Assembly: GCF_003412455.1 (NCBI RefSeq)
Contig: NZ_QTJU01000001.1
Location: 1,240,001-1,304,000 of the forward strand
Length of the DNA stretch: 64,000 bases
Reading direction: 5' to 3'
Source of the DNA: Deminuibacter soli
GTDB taxonomy: Bacteria > Bacteroidota > Bacteroidia > Chitinophagales > Chitinophagaceae
Part shown: positions 1 to 8,933 of the stretch, piece by piece
How positions within the stretch are numbered: position 1 is the first letter of the stretch
How the letters are laid out: each line of letters opens with the position of its first letter
Made by a program: the position numbers and the translations under genes
Notes under the pieces: generated by a model
The model's input: the letters and a program-made list of their open reading frames with translations, nothing else
What the model was told of the DNA's origin: nothing
Database searches by the model: none

Positions 1-564
1 GCCAAACGATTTCCAGGTAGGGAGTAATTCCACTTCGCCGGGCAGCAACACAAAAGGTTTTATGACTGGGTTGCCATCGCTGCCGGTAAGCGGAACACCA
101 TTGCGGGTAATGGTGCAGTTAGCGGTAAAAACTGTGGCATGCGGTGCACCGCTGGCATGCAACCACTGACCATTGATAATATAACCTTCAGCTGTAATGG
201 CTGCAGTACCGGCCTGTGCGCCGCTGCCTGCAAAACACACTGCAGGATCGGCAAAAAGTGTTTGGGCAAGTGCAGGTTGCAGAAAGCCGCCAAACCAGCC
301 GGCACCGGTGCAAAGGGTAAGCACCCACGCAACACTGCCATCGGCCCAGGCAATGGCTTCTTCAAAACGCACTACTGCTGGCAGGCTCCACTCAAGGCCG
401 CCGTATTGTTTGGGCGTAAGCAGGGTAAACCAGCGCTGCCGGTGCAGCAAGGCTACCTGTACAGGCGTTAATTGTTTGAGTTGTTCTGCCCGTGCTGCTT
501 CGCTACGCAGGATATTGATCCAGTCTGTTTGTACTATTTCCGAAGGGTGTTTAATCGCTGACAT
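1..564 (-). CDS. Acyl-CoA dehydrogenase family protein, N-terminal part (cut by window edge)
   Basis: An open frame of 188 codons runs leftward from an ATG at 564 to the window edge without a stop, so only the N-terminal part is seen. The protein has the start of an acyl-CoA dehydrogenase fold: an N-terminal helical region, a LLTPKQYGGLEW block near residue 50 that resembles the family's P-x-x-x-GG motif, then WADGSVAWVLTLC, as in HpaB/DszC-like flavin enzymes. The function would be FAD- or FMNH2-dependent oxidation of a thioester or small organic molecule. The substrate cannot be told, and the C-terminal catalytic domain lies outside. It is divergent from the amidase gene, with 45 nt between starts. 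Confidence 0.7.
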   Translation of the reverse strand, partial: MSAIKHPSEIVQTDWINILRSEAARAEQLKQLTPVQVALLHRQRWFTLLTPKQYGGLEWSLPAVVRFEEAIAWADGSVAWVLTLCTGAGWFGGFLQPALAQTLFADPAVCFAGSGAQAGTAAITAEGYIINGQWLHASGAPHATVFTANCTITRNGVPLTGSDGNPVIKPFVLLPGEVELLPTWKSFG

Positions 565-609
565 GCTGTAAAGTTATCACTCAAAACATATTTCAATTAT
601 CTTCATTTT

Positions 610-1788
610 ATGAAGCAGGCAATTAACTTACTACTGGCATTGACCATAACGCTGTGCGCAGCTGCACAAGCGTACCCCGGCAGTTTCTGGATGGGTAAAA
701 CAACCGGCAGGTTTCCTTATATGGAATATGGATTGGGCGATGATCGCCTGGGCGGCGCTAAAATGGGTTATATAGATACCAATGTAGTAATGAAAGTGGT
801 AGACAGTGTGAACACGGATTACCGGGTGCAGCTATCGCGGTTTCATTTTGCCTATATGCCTAAAACGGCTGTGAAAAGAGACAGCACGCTGCAGGCAAAG
901 CCCTATATATTGTCAGAAAATTTCCGTGTATACGGCGATGACGATTATGACTATGTAAAAATTAACCTGGAACAGAAACTGCCGTATAAGGCCATACAGG
1001 AAATACATCCTTCGCGTTTGCTCGTAGATATTTACGGGGCAACCAGCAATACCAACTGGATAACCCAGCTGAAGACTGCCAAAGAAATCAGGAATGTTTA
1101 TTACGAACAAAAGGAAGATGATGTGTTGCGCGTAACTATTGAGCTGCAGCACCAGCAACACTGGGGGCATCATATTTACTACGACAGCACGGGTAGCCGT
1201 TTGATCATCCGCATCAAACGCCAGCCGGATATTACCAGCATCCGCAACCTGCGTATTGCAATTGATGCAGGGCATGGCGGGGATAATGATGGTGCAGATG
1301 GAGTAACCAGTCATGTGCTGGAGAAAAATTACACATTGCTTATTGCCAAACAGCTGGAGAAAACACTGAAGGCTGCAGGTGTAAAACACACGTTTATGAC
1401 CCGCCGCGACGATACCACTTTAACCATGCCTGAGCGTACAGAGATGCTGTTGCAGGAAGCGCCTGATTTGCTGATCAGCATACACCTGAATTCTGCAGGG
1501 AATGATTCTGTCAGCGGTACCAGCACTTACTATCGTTATATCGGCTTCAGGCCATTGAGCACGGCTATTTTAAAACAGATGCTTGCACTCGGTTTGAATG
1601 AATACGGTAATGTGGGCAACTTTAATTTTGCGTTGAGCGGACCAACAGAATACCCCAATGCGCTGGTGGAAGTAGCTTTCCTGAGCAACCGTGCAGACGA
1701 GAAAAAAATACTGAGCCCGGCATTTCATAAAAAAGTGGCAACGCAGATTCTGAAAGGCATACAGAACTGGATTGCGGGGATGAAGTAG
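610..1788 (+). CDS. N-acetylmuramoyl-L-alanine amidase (Amidase_3), secreted
   Basis: Zinc amidase that cleaves the amide bond between MurNAc and the stem peptide of peptidoglycan; expected in the periplasm. Residues 1-22 form a signal peptide ending in CAAAQA. Residues 130-210 look like an AMIN-type targeting domain. The catalytic Amidase_3 domain follows at about 213-390, with the four expected residues: His222 (DAGHGG), Glu238, His292 (SIHLNS) and Glu354 (VEVAFLSN). The length of 392 aa is normal for an AMIN-amidase. The last 13 codons and the stop lie inside the first unit of a tandem repeat that continues downstream, so the 3' end has been copied into the spacer. Confidence 0.88.
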   Translation: MKQAINLLLALTITLCAAAQAYPGSFWMGKTTGRFPYMEYGLGDDRLGGAKMGYIDTNVVMKVVDSVNTDYRVQLSRFHFAYMPKTAVKRDSTLQAKPYILSENFRVYGDDDYDYVKINLEQKLPYKAIQEIHPSRLLVDIYGATSNTNWITQLKTAKEIRNVYYEQKEDDVLRVTIELQHQQHWGHHIYYDSTGSRLIIRIKRQPDITSIRNLRIAIDAGHGGDNDGADGVTSHVLEKNYTLLIAKQLEKTLKAAGVKHTFMTRRDDTTLTMPERTEMLLQEAPDLLISIHLNSAGNDSVSGTSTYYRYIGFRPLSTAILKQMLALGLNEYGNVGNFNFALSGPTEYPNALVEVAFLSNRADEKKILSPAFHKKVATQILKGIQNWIAGMK

Positions 1789-2200
1789 TAAGCCGTTCAA
1801 AAGTTCCAACGTTTACATGTTCCATTTGAACGCCTCTTGAACAATTGAACAATGAAACACTGGAACTTTTACAAGGTTAAAACAAACAAACTGAGTGATG
1901 CTGAAAGGCATACAGACAGATTGCGGCAATGTAAGCCGTTCAAAAGTTTCAACGTTTAAATGTTCCAGTTGAACGCCTCTTGAACAATTGAACAATGAAA
2001 CACTGGAACTTTTACAAGGTTAAAACAAACAAGTTGAGTGATAAGGAAAGGCATACAGAGCCGGATTGCGGCAATGTAAGCCGTTCAAAAGTTTCAAAGT
2101 TTAAATGTTCCATTTGAACGCTTCTTGAACAATTGAACAATGAAACAATTGAACTTTGAACTATTGGCCCCCCGGACGCTAAAACAAACAAATTGAATGA
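1750..2200 (+). repeat. Triplicated intergenic spacer between the amidase gene and tadA
   Basis: Three imperfect tandem units of about 143-151 bp fill this gap: about 1750-1900, 1901-2044 and 2045-2200. Each begins with a copy of the amidase 3' end (CTGAAAGGCATACAG and a few more bases), continues with GTAAGCCGTTCAAAAG, a TTGAACAATTGAACAATG block, and ends in AAAACAAACAAAYTGA, the sequence directly before the tadA start. Units 1 and 2 also carry an internal inverted repeat (AAAAGTTCCA or AAAAGTTTCA with TGGAACTTTT). No gene is visible in the spacer; short reverse frames there are repeat copies. Confidence 0.85.
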
Positions 2201-2648
2201 TATAATTACATACGATGATGAACATTATATGCGCCAGGCTTTAAAGGAAGCGCGGCGTGCTTATGATGCAGACGAAGTGCCTGTGGGCGCTGTGGTGGTA
2301 ATGCAGAACAGGATTATTGCGCGCGGTTATAACCAGGTAGAAACACTGAACGACCCAACAGCACATGCAGAGATGATTGCCTTAACGGCTGCGTTTAATT
2401 TCCTGGGTGCAAAGTATTTGCCTGATGCTACTTTGTATGTAACCGTTGAACCTTGTTTAATGTGTTGCGGTGCATTGTACTGGAGTAAAATTTCGCGCGT
2501 GGTGTTTGGTGCAGCCGATGAAAAAAACGGGTACAAGCATATTACGCAGGAGCAATGGCCCTTTCATCCCAAGACAGAACTGGTAACCGGTATTTTGCAA
2601 AATGAATGTGCTGAACTAATGAAATCTTTCTTCAGAAGTAAAAGATAG
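2193..2648 (+). CDS. tadA: tRNA-specific adenosine-34 deaminase
   Basis: Deaminates adenosine 34 to inosine in the anticodon of tRNA-Arg(ACG), allowing wobble decoding. The cytidine/deoxycytidylate deaminase fold is complete in 151 aa: catalytic HAE at residues 58-60 (TAHAEMIAL) and the second zinc motif PCLMC at 87-91. The C-terminal FFRSKR tail is typical of bacterial TadA. The start ATG lies immediately after the third repeat unit of the upstream spacer, so its leader is repeat-derived. Confidence 0.92.
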   Translation: MNDIITYDDEHYMRQALKEARRAYDADEVPVGAVVVMQNRIIARGYNQVETLNDPTAHAEMIALTAAFNFLGAKYLPDATLYVTVEPCLMCCGALYWSKISRVVFGAADEKNGYKHITQEQWPFHPKTELVTGILQNECAELMKSFFRSKR

Positions 2649-2792
2649 CGGTACCGTTTTTTCACCGGTTTCATGTAGTTATTTCTCACACAATATGTTG
2701 CCATAATGGTGAATTACCGTGTATGGAAGCGATAAAATGTTGTGCTATTTATCTTTAAGGATATAACAGTACGTTAATCAATGTAATCACAT

Positions 2793-2822
2793 TTTGTTTA
2801 CTGCGAAAACGGTGTAATTTTA
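2793..2822 (+). promoter_or_regulatory. Candidate Bacteroidota-type promoter for the fRMsr gene
   Basis: TTTG at 2793-2796 is followed after 18 nt by TAATTTTA at 2815-2822, one mismatch from TAnnTTTG. It lies 20 nt before the start codon. The spacing is slightly short compared with the usual 19-21 nt. Confidence 0.35.
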
Positions 2823-2841
2823 CTGCCTGATTAATATTGTT

Positions 2842-3318
2842 ATGGCAGAAGATTTACTGGTGAGTGAAGGGTCAAAAACTACACAATACGAATCGCTGAT
2901 TCCCCAAATAAAAGGTTTACTGGAAGGTGAACCTGATTTAATAGCCAACCTGGCAAACGTTACCGGTGCGTTGAAAGAACAATTTAACTGGTTCTGGACT
3001 GGTTTTTACCTTGTAAAACAAGACGAACTGGTACTTGGTCCTTTTCAGGGGCCGGTTGCCTGTACAAGAATAAAAAAAGGGCGCGGGGTTTGTGGTACAA
3101 GTTGGGCAGAGGCGCGCACCGTGATAGTACCTGATGTAGAAAAATTTCCTGGACATATCGCTTGCAGCAGCTTATCGCGCAGTGAGATTGTCTTACCTAT
3201 TATCAGGCACAATGAAGTAGTTGCAGTACTGGATGTTGACAGTGAATACCTGGACCATTTTGATGAGACCGATCAACAGTATCTGCAGCAGATTATCGAC
3301 CTGCTTGTTTTCGAATAA
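2842..3318 (+). CDS. msrC: Free methionine-(R)-sulfoxide reductase, GAF domain
   Basis: Reduces free L-methionine-(R)-sulfoxide in the cytoplasm, repairing oxidised methionine. The whole 158-aa protein is one GAF domain. The three redox cysteines of the family are present at Cys74 (VACTRI), Cys84 (GVCGTS) and Cys108 (HIACSS), with spacing of 10 and 24 residues as in the E. coli enzyme. The SRSEIVLP segment is also diagnostic. It is a single-gene unit with a probable own promoter just upstream. Confidence 0.88.
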   Translation: MAEDLLVSEGSKTTQYESLIPQIKGLLEGEPDLIANLANVTGALKEQFNWFWTGFYLVKQDELVLGPFQGPVACTRIKKGRGVCGTSWAEARTVIVPDVEKFPGHIACSSLSRSEIVLPIIRHNEVVAVLDVDSEYLDHFDETDQQYLQQIIDLLVFE

Positions 3319-3495
3319 TTAAGCCATTTTTCACCAAGAGAATGGATTTTTTTTCAGAACTTGTATCTGGAAAAACCCATCAATCCTAATATCCGTTAAA
3401 CCATTGTCCCTGTTGTATTGTCAAAACAAATAGTATCGTAATCCCCTCCATGTTTTGAAAGCTAACCTAGCTATTATTTAAACTAAACGGATTGT

Positions 3496-3915
3496 ATGGA
3501 GAATCATTCAACTGCTGATGATTTGCGTAACAGGTTAATGGATCTGTCACAGGCAATGTTGTACATTTATGATGAAGCTGGTCAGAAAATCCCGGTGGGA
3601 TTTATCCGAGAAATGGATCTGGATACTGACAGCAACATCTACTTTTCAATCATCAATTTACCCATTATCGCGAGCGACTGGTGCAGCTATGCTGCTGAAC
3701 TGTATTTCTATAAAAAGGGATCGCCTGTAAGTATCCTTGTAAGCGGAACGGCGGTGATCACTGATTATGAAACACAGCACCTGAAATTTACGATTCAGCA
3801 AATCGGGTTTCAGGGTGTGGAAGAAAAACCAGCCAAAGCATCTTACTTTAATTTCTTTAAATACCTGTTCCCGGTAAGCGGGCACCAGCAACAGCACCAT
3901 TTGAAGCTGGGGTAA
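3496..3915 (+). CDS. Conserved hypothetical, possible FMN-binding split-barrel protein
   Basis: A 139-aa soluble protein with no signal peptide. The layout (IYFSIINLP, then a Cys-containing WCSYAAELYFYKKG segment, SILVSGTAVI, then a helix and a basic tail rich in His and Gln) recalls pyridoxamine-phosphate-oxidase-like general stress proteins that bind FMN, but no decisive motif is visible. It stands alone, followed by a bidirectional terminator. I would treat the function as unknown. Confidence 0.6.
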   Translation: MENHSTADDLRNRLMDLSQAMLYIYDEAGQKIPVGFIREMDLDTDSNIYFSIINLPIIASDWCSYAAELYFYKKGSPVSILVSGTAVITDYETQHLKFTIQQIGFQGVEEKPAKASYFNFFKYLFPVSGHQQQHHLKLG

Positions 3916-3957
3916 ACTTATTAGCGGCTAATTTTTTATAGAAAGGCATCTAAAAAG

Positions 3958-3992
3958 ATAGTCCTGCAACTGTTAAACACTTGCAGGACTAT
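3958..3992. terminator. Bidirectional hairpin terminator
   Basis: Perfect 12-bp stem (ATAGTCCTGCAA pairing with TTGCAGGACTAT) around an 11-nt loop, between the convergent genes at 3496-3915 and 4011-4172. The flanks are AT-rich (AAAAAG on the left). Confidence 0.75.
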
Positions 3993-4010
3993 TCACTTTG
4001 TTTGTTTGTG

Positions 4011-4172
4011 TTAAGCCGGCTTTTTGTCCATGCTTTTATGGTCTTTTTTGCTGCAGGTTTTACCTTTCGCTTCCTTTTTGCTGCAGTCTTTGTCTTTATT
4101 TTTCTTATCCCCGGCGAAGGCAACACCCGATACCAGGACGGCCGCAATGGCCAGTAGCATTAATTTTTTCAT
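4011..4172 (-). CDS. Small secreted Lys/Cys-rich peptide (53 aa)
   Basis: Short gene read leftward from an ATG at 4172. The first 20 residues are a clear signal peptide (MKKLMLLAIAAVLVSGVAFA). The mature part is only about 33 residues, very rich in lysine and aspartate, with two CSKK elements (Cys30 and Cys40) and no other hydrophobic content. The family is not recognised. Charged secreted peptides of this kind are common in Bacteroidota; metal binding or a periplasmic buffer role is possible but speculative. A strong hairpin lies directly after the stop. Confidence 0.65.
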   Translation of the reverse strand: MKKLMLLAIAAVLVSGVAFAGDKKNKDKDCSKKEAKGKTCSKKDHKSMDKKPA

Positions 4173-4214
4173 ACAGCTTTTTTATGGTTGGTGATTAAGC
4201 AATCAATTATGCTA

Positions 4215-4871
4215 TTACCAGCTGGCCAGTACGGTTACACCGCCTTTTACCACCTGGTTCAGTTCTACTTCCACTTTGGTACCTACAGGCAACAATACAT
4301 CTACACGGCTGCCGAACTTGATAAAGCCCATTTCCTGGCCCTGTTTTACCTGCTGGTTTACTTTCAGGTAATTGCAGATGCGTTTGGCCAGTGCGCCGGC
4401 AATCTGTTTTACTAATATAACACCTTTTGCGTTCTCCAATACCACGCTGTGGCGCTCATTTTCGGTAGAAGATTTGGGGTGCCATGCCACCAGGTATTTG
4501 CCTGCATGGTACTGGCTGTATTTTACGGTTCCGCTAATGGCATTGCGGTTTACGTGCACGTTGGCCGGGCTCATGAAAATGCTTACCTGTATGCGTTTAT
4601 CTTTGAAATATTCTACGTCAACTATTTCTTCGATTACCACTACTTTACCATCGGCCGGACAAATAATCTGGCTGTCATTAACAGTGAGTGTTCTTTTGGG
4701 AATGCGGAAAAACGAAACAATAAATAACAGCAGAAACAACGTGGCAATAAATACAATAGCAGCCAGCCAGGGAAGTGAAGAGCTGAGAAATGTAAATGAT
4801 ACAAGGTTTAATACGCCAAAAATAAGGGCGGCAATACCAATAGACTTGTAACCTTCTCTGTGAATCGTCAT
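4215..4871 (-). CDS. psd: Phosphatidylserine decarboxylase family protein
   Basis: Makes phosphatidylethanolamine from phosphatidylserine at the inner membrane. Two N-terminal membrane segments (about residues 10-30 and 35-55) precede the decarboxylase domain with CPADGKVV at 71-78, FMSPANVHVNRN at 99-110 and the self-cleavage site FGSR (Gly187-Ser188) that yields the pyruvoyl cofactor. The length of 218 aa fits the short PSD-B-related bacterial type. It is the last gene of a leftward set with cdsA and a CPBP protease (78 nt after cdsA), a phospholipid grouping. Confidence 0.9.
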   Translation of the reverse strand: MTIHREGYKSIGIAALIFGVLNLVSFTFLSSSLPWLAAIVFIATLFLLLFIVSFFRIPKRTLTVNDSQIICPADGKVVVIEEIVDVEYFKDKRIQVSIFMSPANVHVNRNAISGTVKYSQYHAGKYLVAWHPKSSTENERHSVVLENAKGVILVKQIAGALAKRICNYLKVNQQVKQGQEMGFIKFGSRVDVLLPVGTKVEVELNQVVKGGVTVLASW

Positions 4872-4949
4872 GATGAAAATTTGAGCGGTAAAGATAATGA
4901 GAAGCCGTCAGCTTGCGGAAACTTGCACGGCTGTAAGTTTCAGGCTGTT

Positions 4950-5831
4950 TCAGCCTCCGATTATTTTAAGAAAAAGCCAGGCAAAGGGGGTGGCCAGTAA
5001 CAGGGAATCGAACCGGTCGAGGAAACCACCGTGACCGGGCATCATTTGCCCGCTGTCTTTTACACCAGCCATGCGTTTCAGCTTGCTTTCGAGCAGGTCG
5101 CCGGTGGTGCCCACCACTGCGGCAATAGCGGAGATGCCCACCAGGGCTGCAATATCTTTCAGGCCACATAAAAAATAACCTGCCAGCGTAACCACGGCCA
5201 CGGCCAGTATGGCGCCGCCTGCAGTGCCTTCCCAGGTTTTTTTGGGTGAAATGGGCGAGAAAGGTGTTTTACCGATAAACGAGCCTACAATGTAGGCCAT
5301 GGTATCATTGATCCAGATGGCAGCAATAAGCACTACGGGGTAAATCCAGCCAAGATCCCTGGGCAGCAGGGTATGCGTAACCGACAGGCCGTTGTTGCGG
5401 ATATCGATCATCAATGCCCAGCTTAACGAGATGTACAGCAACCCGAGTAAAGAATAACCGAGCAGCTTAAAATTCAGCTGGCGGCTCAGTACCACTTCGG
5501 CGGTAGGCAATACCACAATCATGGTTAACAAAATACCCCAGCCCAGTTCGCGCAGATGAAAATTACCGATGCTGTAGGCATCGCTCGTCATCCACAACAT
5601 AAAGCCCCAGCCCATGAGCTGTACGCCATAGCGGTGAATAGGGGTCAGTTCTTTGTAATCAGGATCAATAAGCCCTACCAGCTGCTGGTATTCTTTCCAG
5701 CAACCGAAATGGATAATGGTGAAAAGCAGCAAAAACGTCCAGTGGTTTACCAGCAAACCTGCCAGCATGATGACCACAAAAACCACGGCTGATAATGCGC
5801 GTGTTTTAAAAGTTTCGATGTTAAGGGCCAT
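4950..5831 (-). CDS. cdsA: Phosphatidate cytidylyltransferase
   Basis: Integral membrane enzyme that makes CDP-diacylglycerol from phosphatidate and CTP, the precursor for phosphatidylserine and other phospholipids. The protein is 293 aa with about eight hydrophobic segments and ends in the CdsA signature: SKLKRMAGVKDSG followed by PGHGGFLDRFD, roughly residues 249-275. It sits between a CPBP protease (17 nt upstream) and psd, so product and consumer pathway genes are adjacent. Confidence 0.93.
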   Translation of the reverse strand: MALNIETFKTRALSAVVFVVIMLAGLLVNHWTFLLLFTIIHFGCWKEYQQLVGLIDPDYKELTPIHRYGVQLMGWGFMLWMTSDAYSIGNFHLRELGWGILLTMIVVLPTAEVVLSRQLNFKLLGYSLLGLLYISLSWALMIDIRNNGLSVTHTLLPRDLGWIYPVVLIAAIWINDTMAYIVGSFIGKTPFSPISPKKTWEGTAGGAILAVAVVTLAGYFLCGLKDIAALVGISAIAAVVGTTGDLLESKLKRMAGVKDSGQMMPGHGGFLDRFDSLLLATPFAWLFLKIIGG

Positions 5832-5848
5832 TGTAAATGGTTTATATT

Positions 5849-6790
5849 TTATGCAAACGGATCGTCTGAGAAATGCACAGGCGCGGGATCAGGATACTGC
5901 AAACGCAGCTTCTGACTTTCTTTCCTGAAATACATGAACACTGCAATGATCGCCACAATGCCAACCAGGCCCCAGTAAAGCGGGTACGATTCGTTGATGG
6001 CATCTGCACTGAGCTTGCCCTGCCTGCTGAGGATATACATTTGTGTTACCACCAGTGCATTGTTGAGAAAATGCGCTAGTATGTTGAGCCAGATATTGCC
6101 ACTGTAATAAAAAATATAGCCTAGCATAAAGCCCAGAAACATCCTGGGTAAAAAGCCGTAGTACGAAATATGCACGGCGCTGAATACAATGCTGGTGATT
6201 AAAATGGCAGTAAAGGCACTTTTGGTCCAGCCGGTCATCAGCTGCTGCATACAGCCCCTGAAATACATTTCTTCTACCATGGCAGGGATAAAGGCGATGA
6301 TGAACAGGGTATAGATATAGTCGCGCAGGTTTTGCATATGGCCCAACACCATTACCTGGTCGTCGTATTCCTTTTCCATCTGTTTAAACCTGCGGGCAAG
6401 TTTATCGCCGATGGGAATGCGCTCGTTTAACTCTGCGAGTGCACCGCTTACATACAAGGCGAAAAACACCAGCAGCACAACCATAATCAGCTGTTTGATG
6501 TTGATGCGTGAAGAGAAGCGCAATTCGCGCAGCGGGAAGCGGTTAACAATTCGTGCGAAAAATAAGGCAGGCAGGCCCATACTCACGAGCGCACCGGTAC
6601 CCTGTGCCAGGCGCACGAGATCGGCGTTTTCGGGTTGGGTGATGGCCCTGGGTATATCTGCCAGCGGTATATGCCAGCCCAACGCGGCGATGCCGAAAAT
6701 TACCACAGACCCGATTATGGTGCAGCCACCAAAAAGTCCTAACAAAATGCCTAATTGTGCCCAATAACTGATTCTTGGAGGTTGATACAT
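5849..6790 (-). CDS. CPBP family intramembrane glutamic endopeptidase
   Basis: Membrane protein with about eight hydrophobic segments and the CPBP (Abi/Rce1-type) motif EEMYFRG at residues 173-179, then HISYYGF and the late LAHFLNN motif, all positions that line the active site. The start at 6790 is preferred over an in-frame TTG further up because AGGA lies 8 nt before the ATG, and homologues usually begin near a Y-Q-P-P-type N-terminus. It is first in the CPBP-cdsA-psd set and divergent from dusB. The substrate is unknown. Confidence 0.85.
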   Translation of the reverse strand: MYQPPRISYWAQLGILLGLFGGCTIIGSVVIFGIAALGWHIPLADIPRAITQPENADLVRLAQGTGALVSMGLPALFFARIVNRFPLRELRFSSRINIKQLIMVVLLVFFALYVSGALAELNERIPIGDKLARRFKQMEKEYDDQVMVLGHMQNLRDYIYTLFIIAFIPAMVEEMYFRGCMQQLMTGWTKSAFTAILITSIVFSAVHISYYGFLPRMFLGFMLGYIFYYSGNIWLNILAHFLNNALVVTQMYILSRQGKLSADAINESYPLYWGLVGIVAIIAVFMYFRKESQKLRLQYPDPAPVHFSDDPFA

Positions 6791-6887
6791 GCGATTCCTA
6801 ATAAGGGTGTAAATTTGCAACTTTCAAGGCAAGTGGCAAGTTTTCTTGCAAGGAAAACCATTTACCTGAACAATTTTGATAATCAAT

Positions 6888-7928
6888 ATGGTACGCATCG
6901 ATAATATAGAATTGCCTGATTTTCCGCTGTTGCTGGCGCCCATGGAGGATGTAAGTGACCCGCCTTTTCGTGCGGTTTGCAAAGAGAACGGGGCCGACCT
7001 GATGTACACGGAATTTATCAGCAGCGAGGGGTTGATAAGGGATGCCATCAAGAGCCGCCAGAAGCTGGATATCTTTGAGTATGAACGCCCTGTGGGCATC
7101 CAGATATTCGGTGGCGATGAAGAGGCGATGGCTTTGAGCGCGAAAATAGTCGATGCCACCAACCCCGAGCTGGTGGATATTAATTTTGGTTGCCCGGTAA
7201 AAAAAGTGGTATGCAAGGGTGCCGGTGCCGGCGTTTTAAAAGATATTGACCTGATGGTGCGCCTTACCGCAGCGGTGGTACGCTCTACCAGCAAGCCGGT
7301 AACCGTAAAAACCAGGCTGGGCTGGGATGAAGCCAGTATTAATATTGAAACCGTAGCCGAACGCCTGCAGGATGTGGGCATTAAAGCGCTCACCATTCAC
7401 GGCCGCACAAGGGCCCAGATGTACAAGGGCGAGGCTGACTGGCGGCTGATTGCCAAAGTAAAAAACAACCCGCGCATACAGATGCCTATTTTCGGTAACG
7501 GGGATATTGACAGCCCGGAAAAAGCGGTGTTGTACAAAAAACGGTACGATGTAGATGGTATTATGATTGGCCGTGCTGCAATTGGTTACCCGTGGATTTT
7601 TAATGAAATCAAGCATTTTGCAGCTACAGGCACTCATTTGGCACCACCCACCATTCAGCAAAGGGCAGCTGCCATCCGCAAGCACCTGGTAAAATCGGTT
7701 GAATGGAAAAATGAAACCGTGGGTATCCTGGAAATGCGCCGCCACTATACCAATTACCTGAAGGGCTTTCCGCACATAAAAGAATTCCGCAACCAGCTGG
7801 TAACCTTAAAAACCGTTGCAGAAATTGAGGAAGTGCTGCAGCAGATTGTTGCGCGTTACGATGGTTTTGTGCCGGAACGCAAAATTGCAGGCTTCGCTGC
7901 CTCGCAGCTGGAAGAATGTGCGTACTGA
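6888..7928 (+). CDS. dusB: tRNA-dihydrouridine synthase
   Basis: FMN-dependent enzyme that reduces uridine to dihydrouridine in the D-loop of tRNA. The TIM barrel begins with LLLAPMEDVSDPPFR (residues 14-28), contains the catalytic Cys102 in NFGCPVKKVV, HGRTRAQMYKG, and the phosphate-binding GNGDI and IGRAAIGYPW motifs. The ATG at 6888 is chosen; the longer frame needs a TTG four codons upstream. The C-terminal helical domain is complete. Confidence 0.92.
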   Translation: MVRIDNIELPDFPLLLAPMEDVSDPPFRAVCKENGADLMYTEFISSEGLIRDAIKSRQKLDIFEYERPVGIQIFGGDEEAMALSAKIVDATNPELVDINFGCPVKKVVCKGAGAGVLKDIDLMVRLTAAVVRSTSKPVTVKTRLGWDEASINIETVAERLQDVGIKALTIHGRTRAQMYKGEADWRLIAKVKNNPRIQMPIFGNGDIDSPEKAVLYKKRYDVDGIMIGRAAIGYPWIFNEIKHFAATGTHLAPPTIQQRAAAIRKHLVKSVEWKNETVGILEMRRHYTNYLKGFPHIKEFRNQLVTLKTVAEIEEVLQQIVARYDGFVPERKIAGFAASQLEECAY

Positions 7929-8030
7929 TTTTATACCGGCGGTGCAGCTAAACAGCCAGTCGTCTTTTCTTAACATAAACTCAACCAAGGGACAGCTTAT
8001 TTGTCCTATTAGTGTTATAAGTTTGACTGC

Positions 8031-8933
8031 ATGGCCCAAAGGATTGCCCGAATATTACTGCGAACAGTATTGATTTTATTTATACTGATGATTGTGCTGC
8101 TGCTGGTGTTTGACCGGCTGGTGCAATTCAGAATGGATGATAAGGAAGTAAGGACTTATTTCGAGGCGAATCACACGCCGGTTTCCATCCGTTATTACCA
8201 AACGCACGACCGCACCATGCGGTATATCAGCACTGGTTCGGATACCAGTGCCACCGTATTGTTTGTGCATGGTGCACCAAGTTCCTCCACTTATTTCCGG
8301 GATTATTTAACCGACAGCCTGCTGCTTGGCCAGGCTACGCTGTATGCTGTTGACAGGCCGGGGTATGGCTATTCGGGACTTGCAGATCCTGTTACCTCCA
8401 TTCAAACACAGGCTGCCATGATACGGCCTATTCTTGACAGTTTGCAAAAGATACATCACCCGGTGGTACTGGTGGGTGCATCGTATGGCACATCGGTGGT
8501 GTGCAGAATTGCAATGGACTATCCTGAACTGGTGGATGGCATTGTACTGGTGGCGCCTGCACTGGCACCTGGAGAAGAAAAAATTTACTGGTTTACACCA
8601 ATGATTGAAAGCCCGGTTTTTCACTGGTTTATTCCACGCATGTTTAAAACAGCGAACATTGAAAAAATCACCCACAAAAGCGAGCTGGAGAAAATGCTGC
8701 CGCTCTGGAAAAATATACATGCGCCGGTAAACTATATACAGGGATCGCAGGATAAACTGGTGTATACTACCAATGCTGCATTTGCGCAGGCACACCTGGT
8801 AAACTCACCGCATGTGAATGTGCAGTTTATTCCCAAACGCGGGCACCTGATTGCTTTTTTAGAAAGGGAACGCATCCGCAACAGCATACTCGACATGCTG
8901 CAGCGTGTAAAACATACTAAGGCTGATGAGTAA
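8031..8933 (+). CDS. Membrane-anchored alpha/beta hydrolase
   Basis: A single N-terminal hydrophobic anchor (residues 10-28) precedes an alpha/beta hydrolase domain. Visible motifs are the oxyanion VHGAPSS (79-85), nucleophile elbow GASYG with Ser151, an acid in QGSQDKLV and the catalytic His in KRGHLIAF. The serine esterase or lipase function is likely extracytoplasmic; the substrate is unknown. The 3' end overlaps the convergent gene at 8917-9435 by 17 nt, and no terminator separates them. Confidence 0.8.
   Translation: MAQRIARILLRTVLILFILMIVLLLVFDRLVQFRMDDKEVRTYFEANHTPVSIRYYQTHDRTMRYISTGSDTSATVLFVHGAPSSSTYFRDYLTDSLLLGQATLYAVDRPGYGYSGLADPVTSIQTQAAMIRPILDSLQKIHHPVVLVGASYGTSVVCRIAMDYPELVDGIVLVAPALAPGEEKIYWFTPMIESPVFHWFIPRMFKTANIEKITHKSELEKMLPLWKNIHAPVNYIQGSQDKLVYTTNAAFAQAHLVNSPHVNVQFIPKRGHLIAFLERERIRNSILDMLQRVKHTKADE

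Noticed and set aside
1813-1995. Short minus-strand frame in the spacer
   Set aside because: It is made of repeat units copied from each other and ends with the same words; no protein signature.
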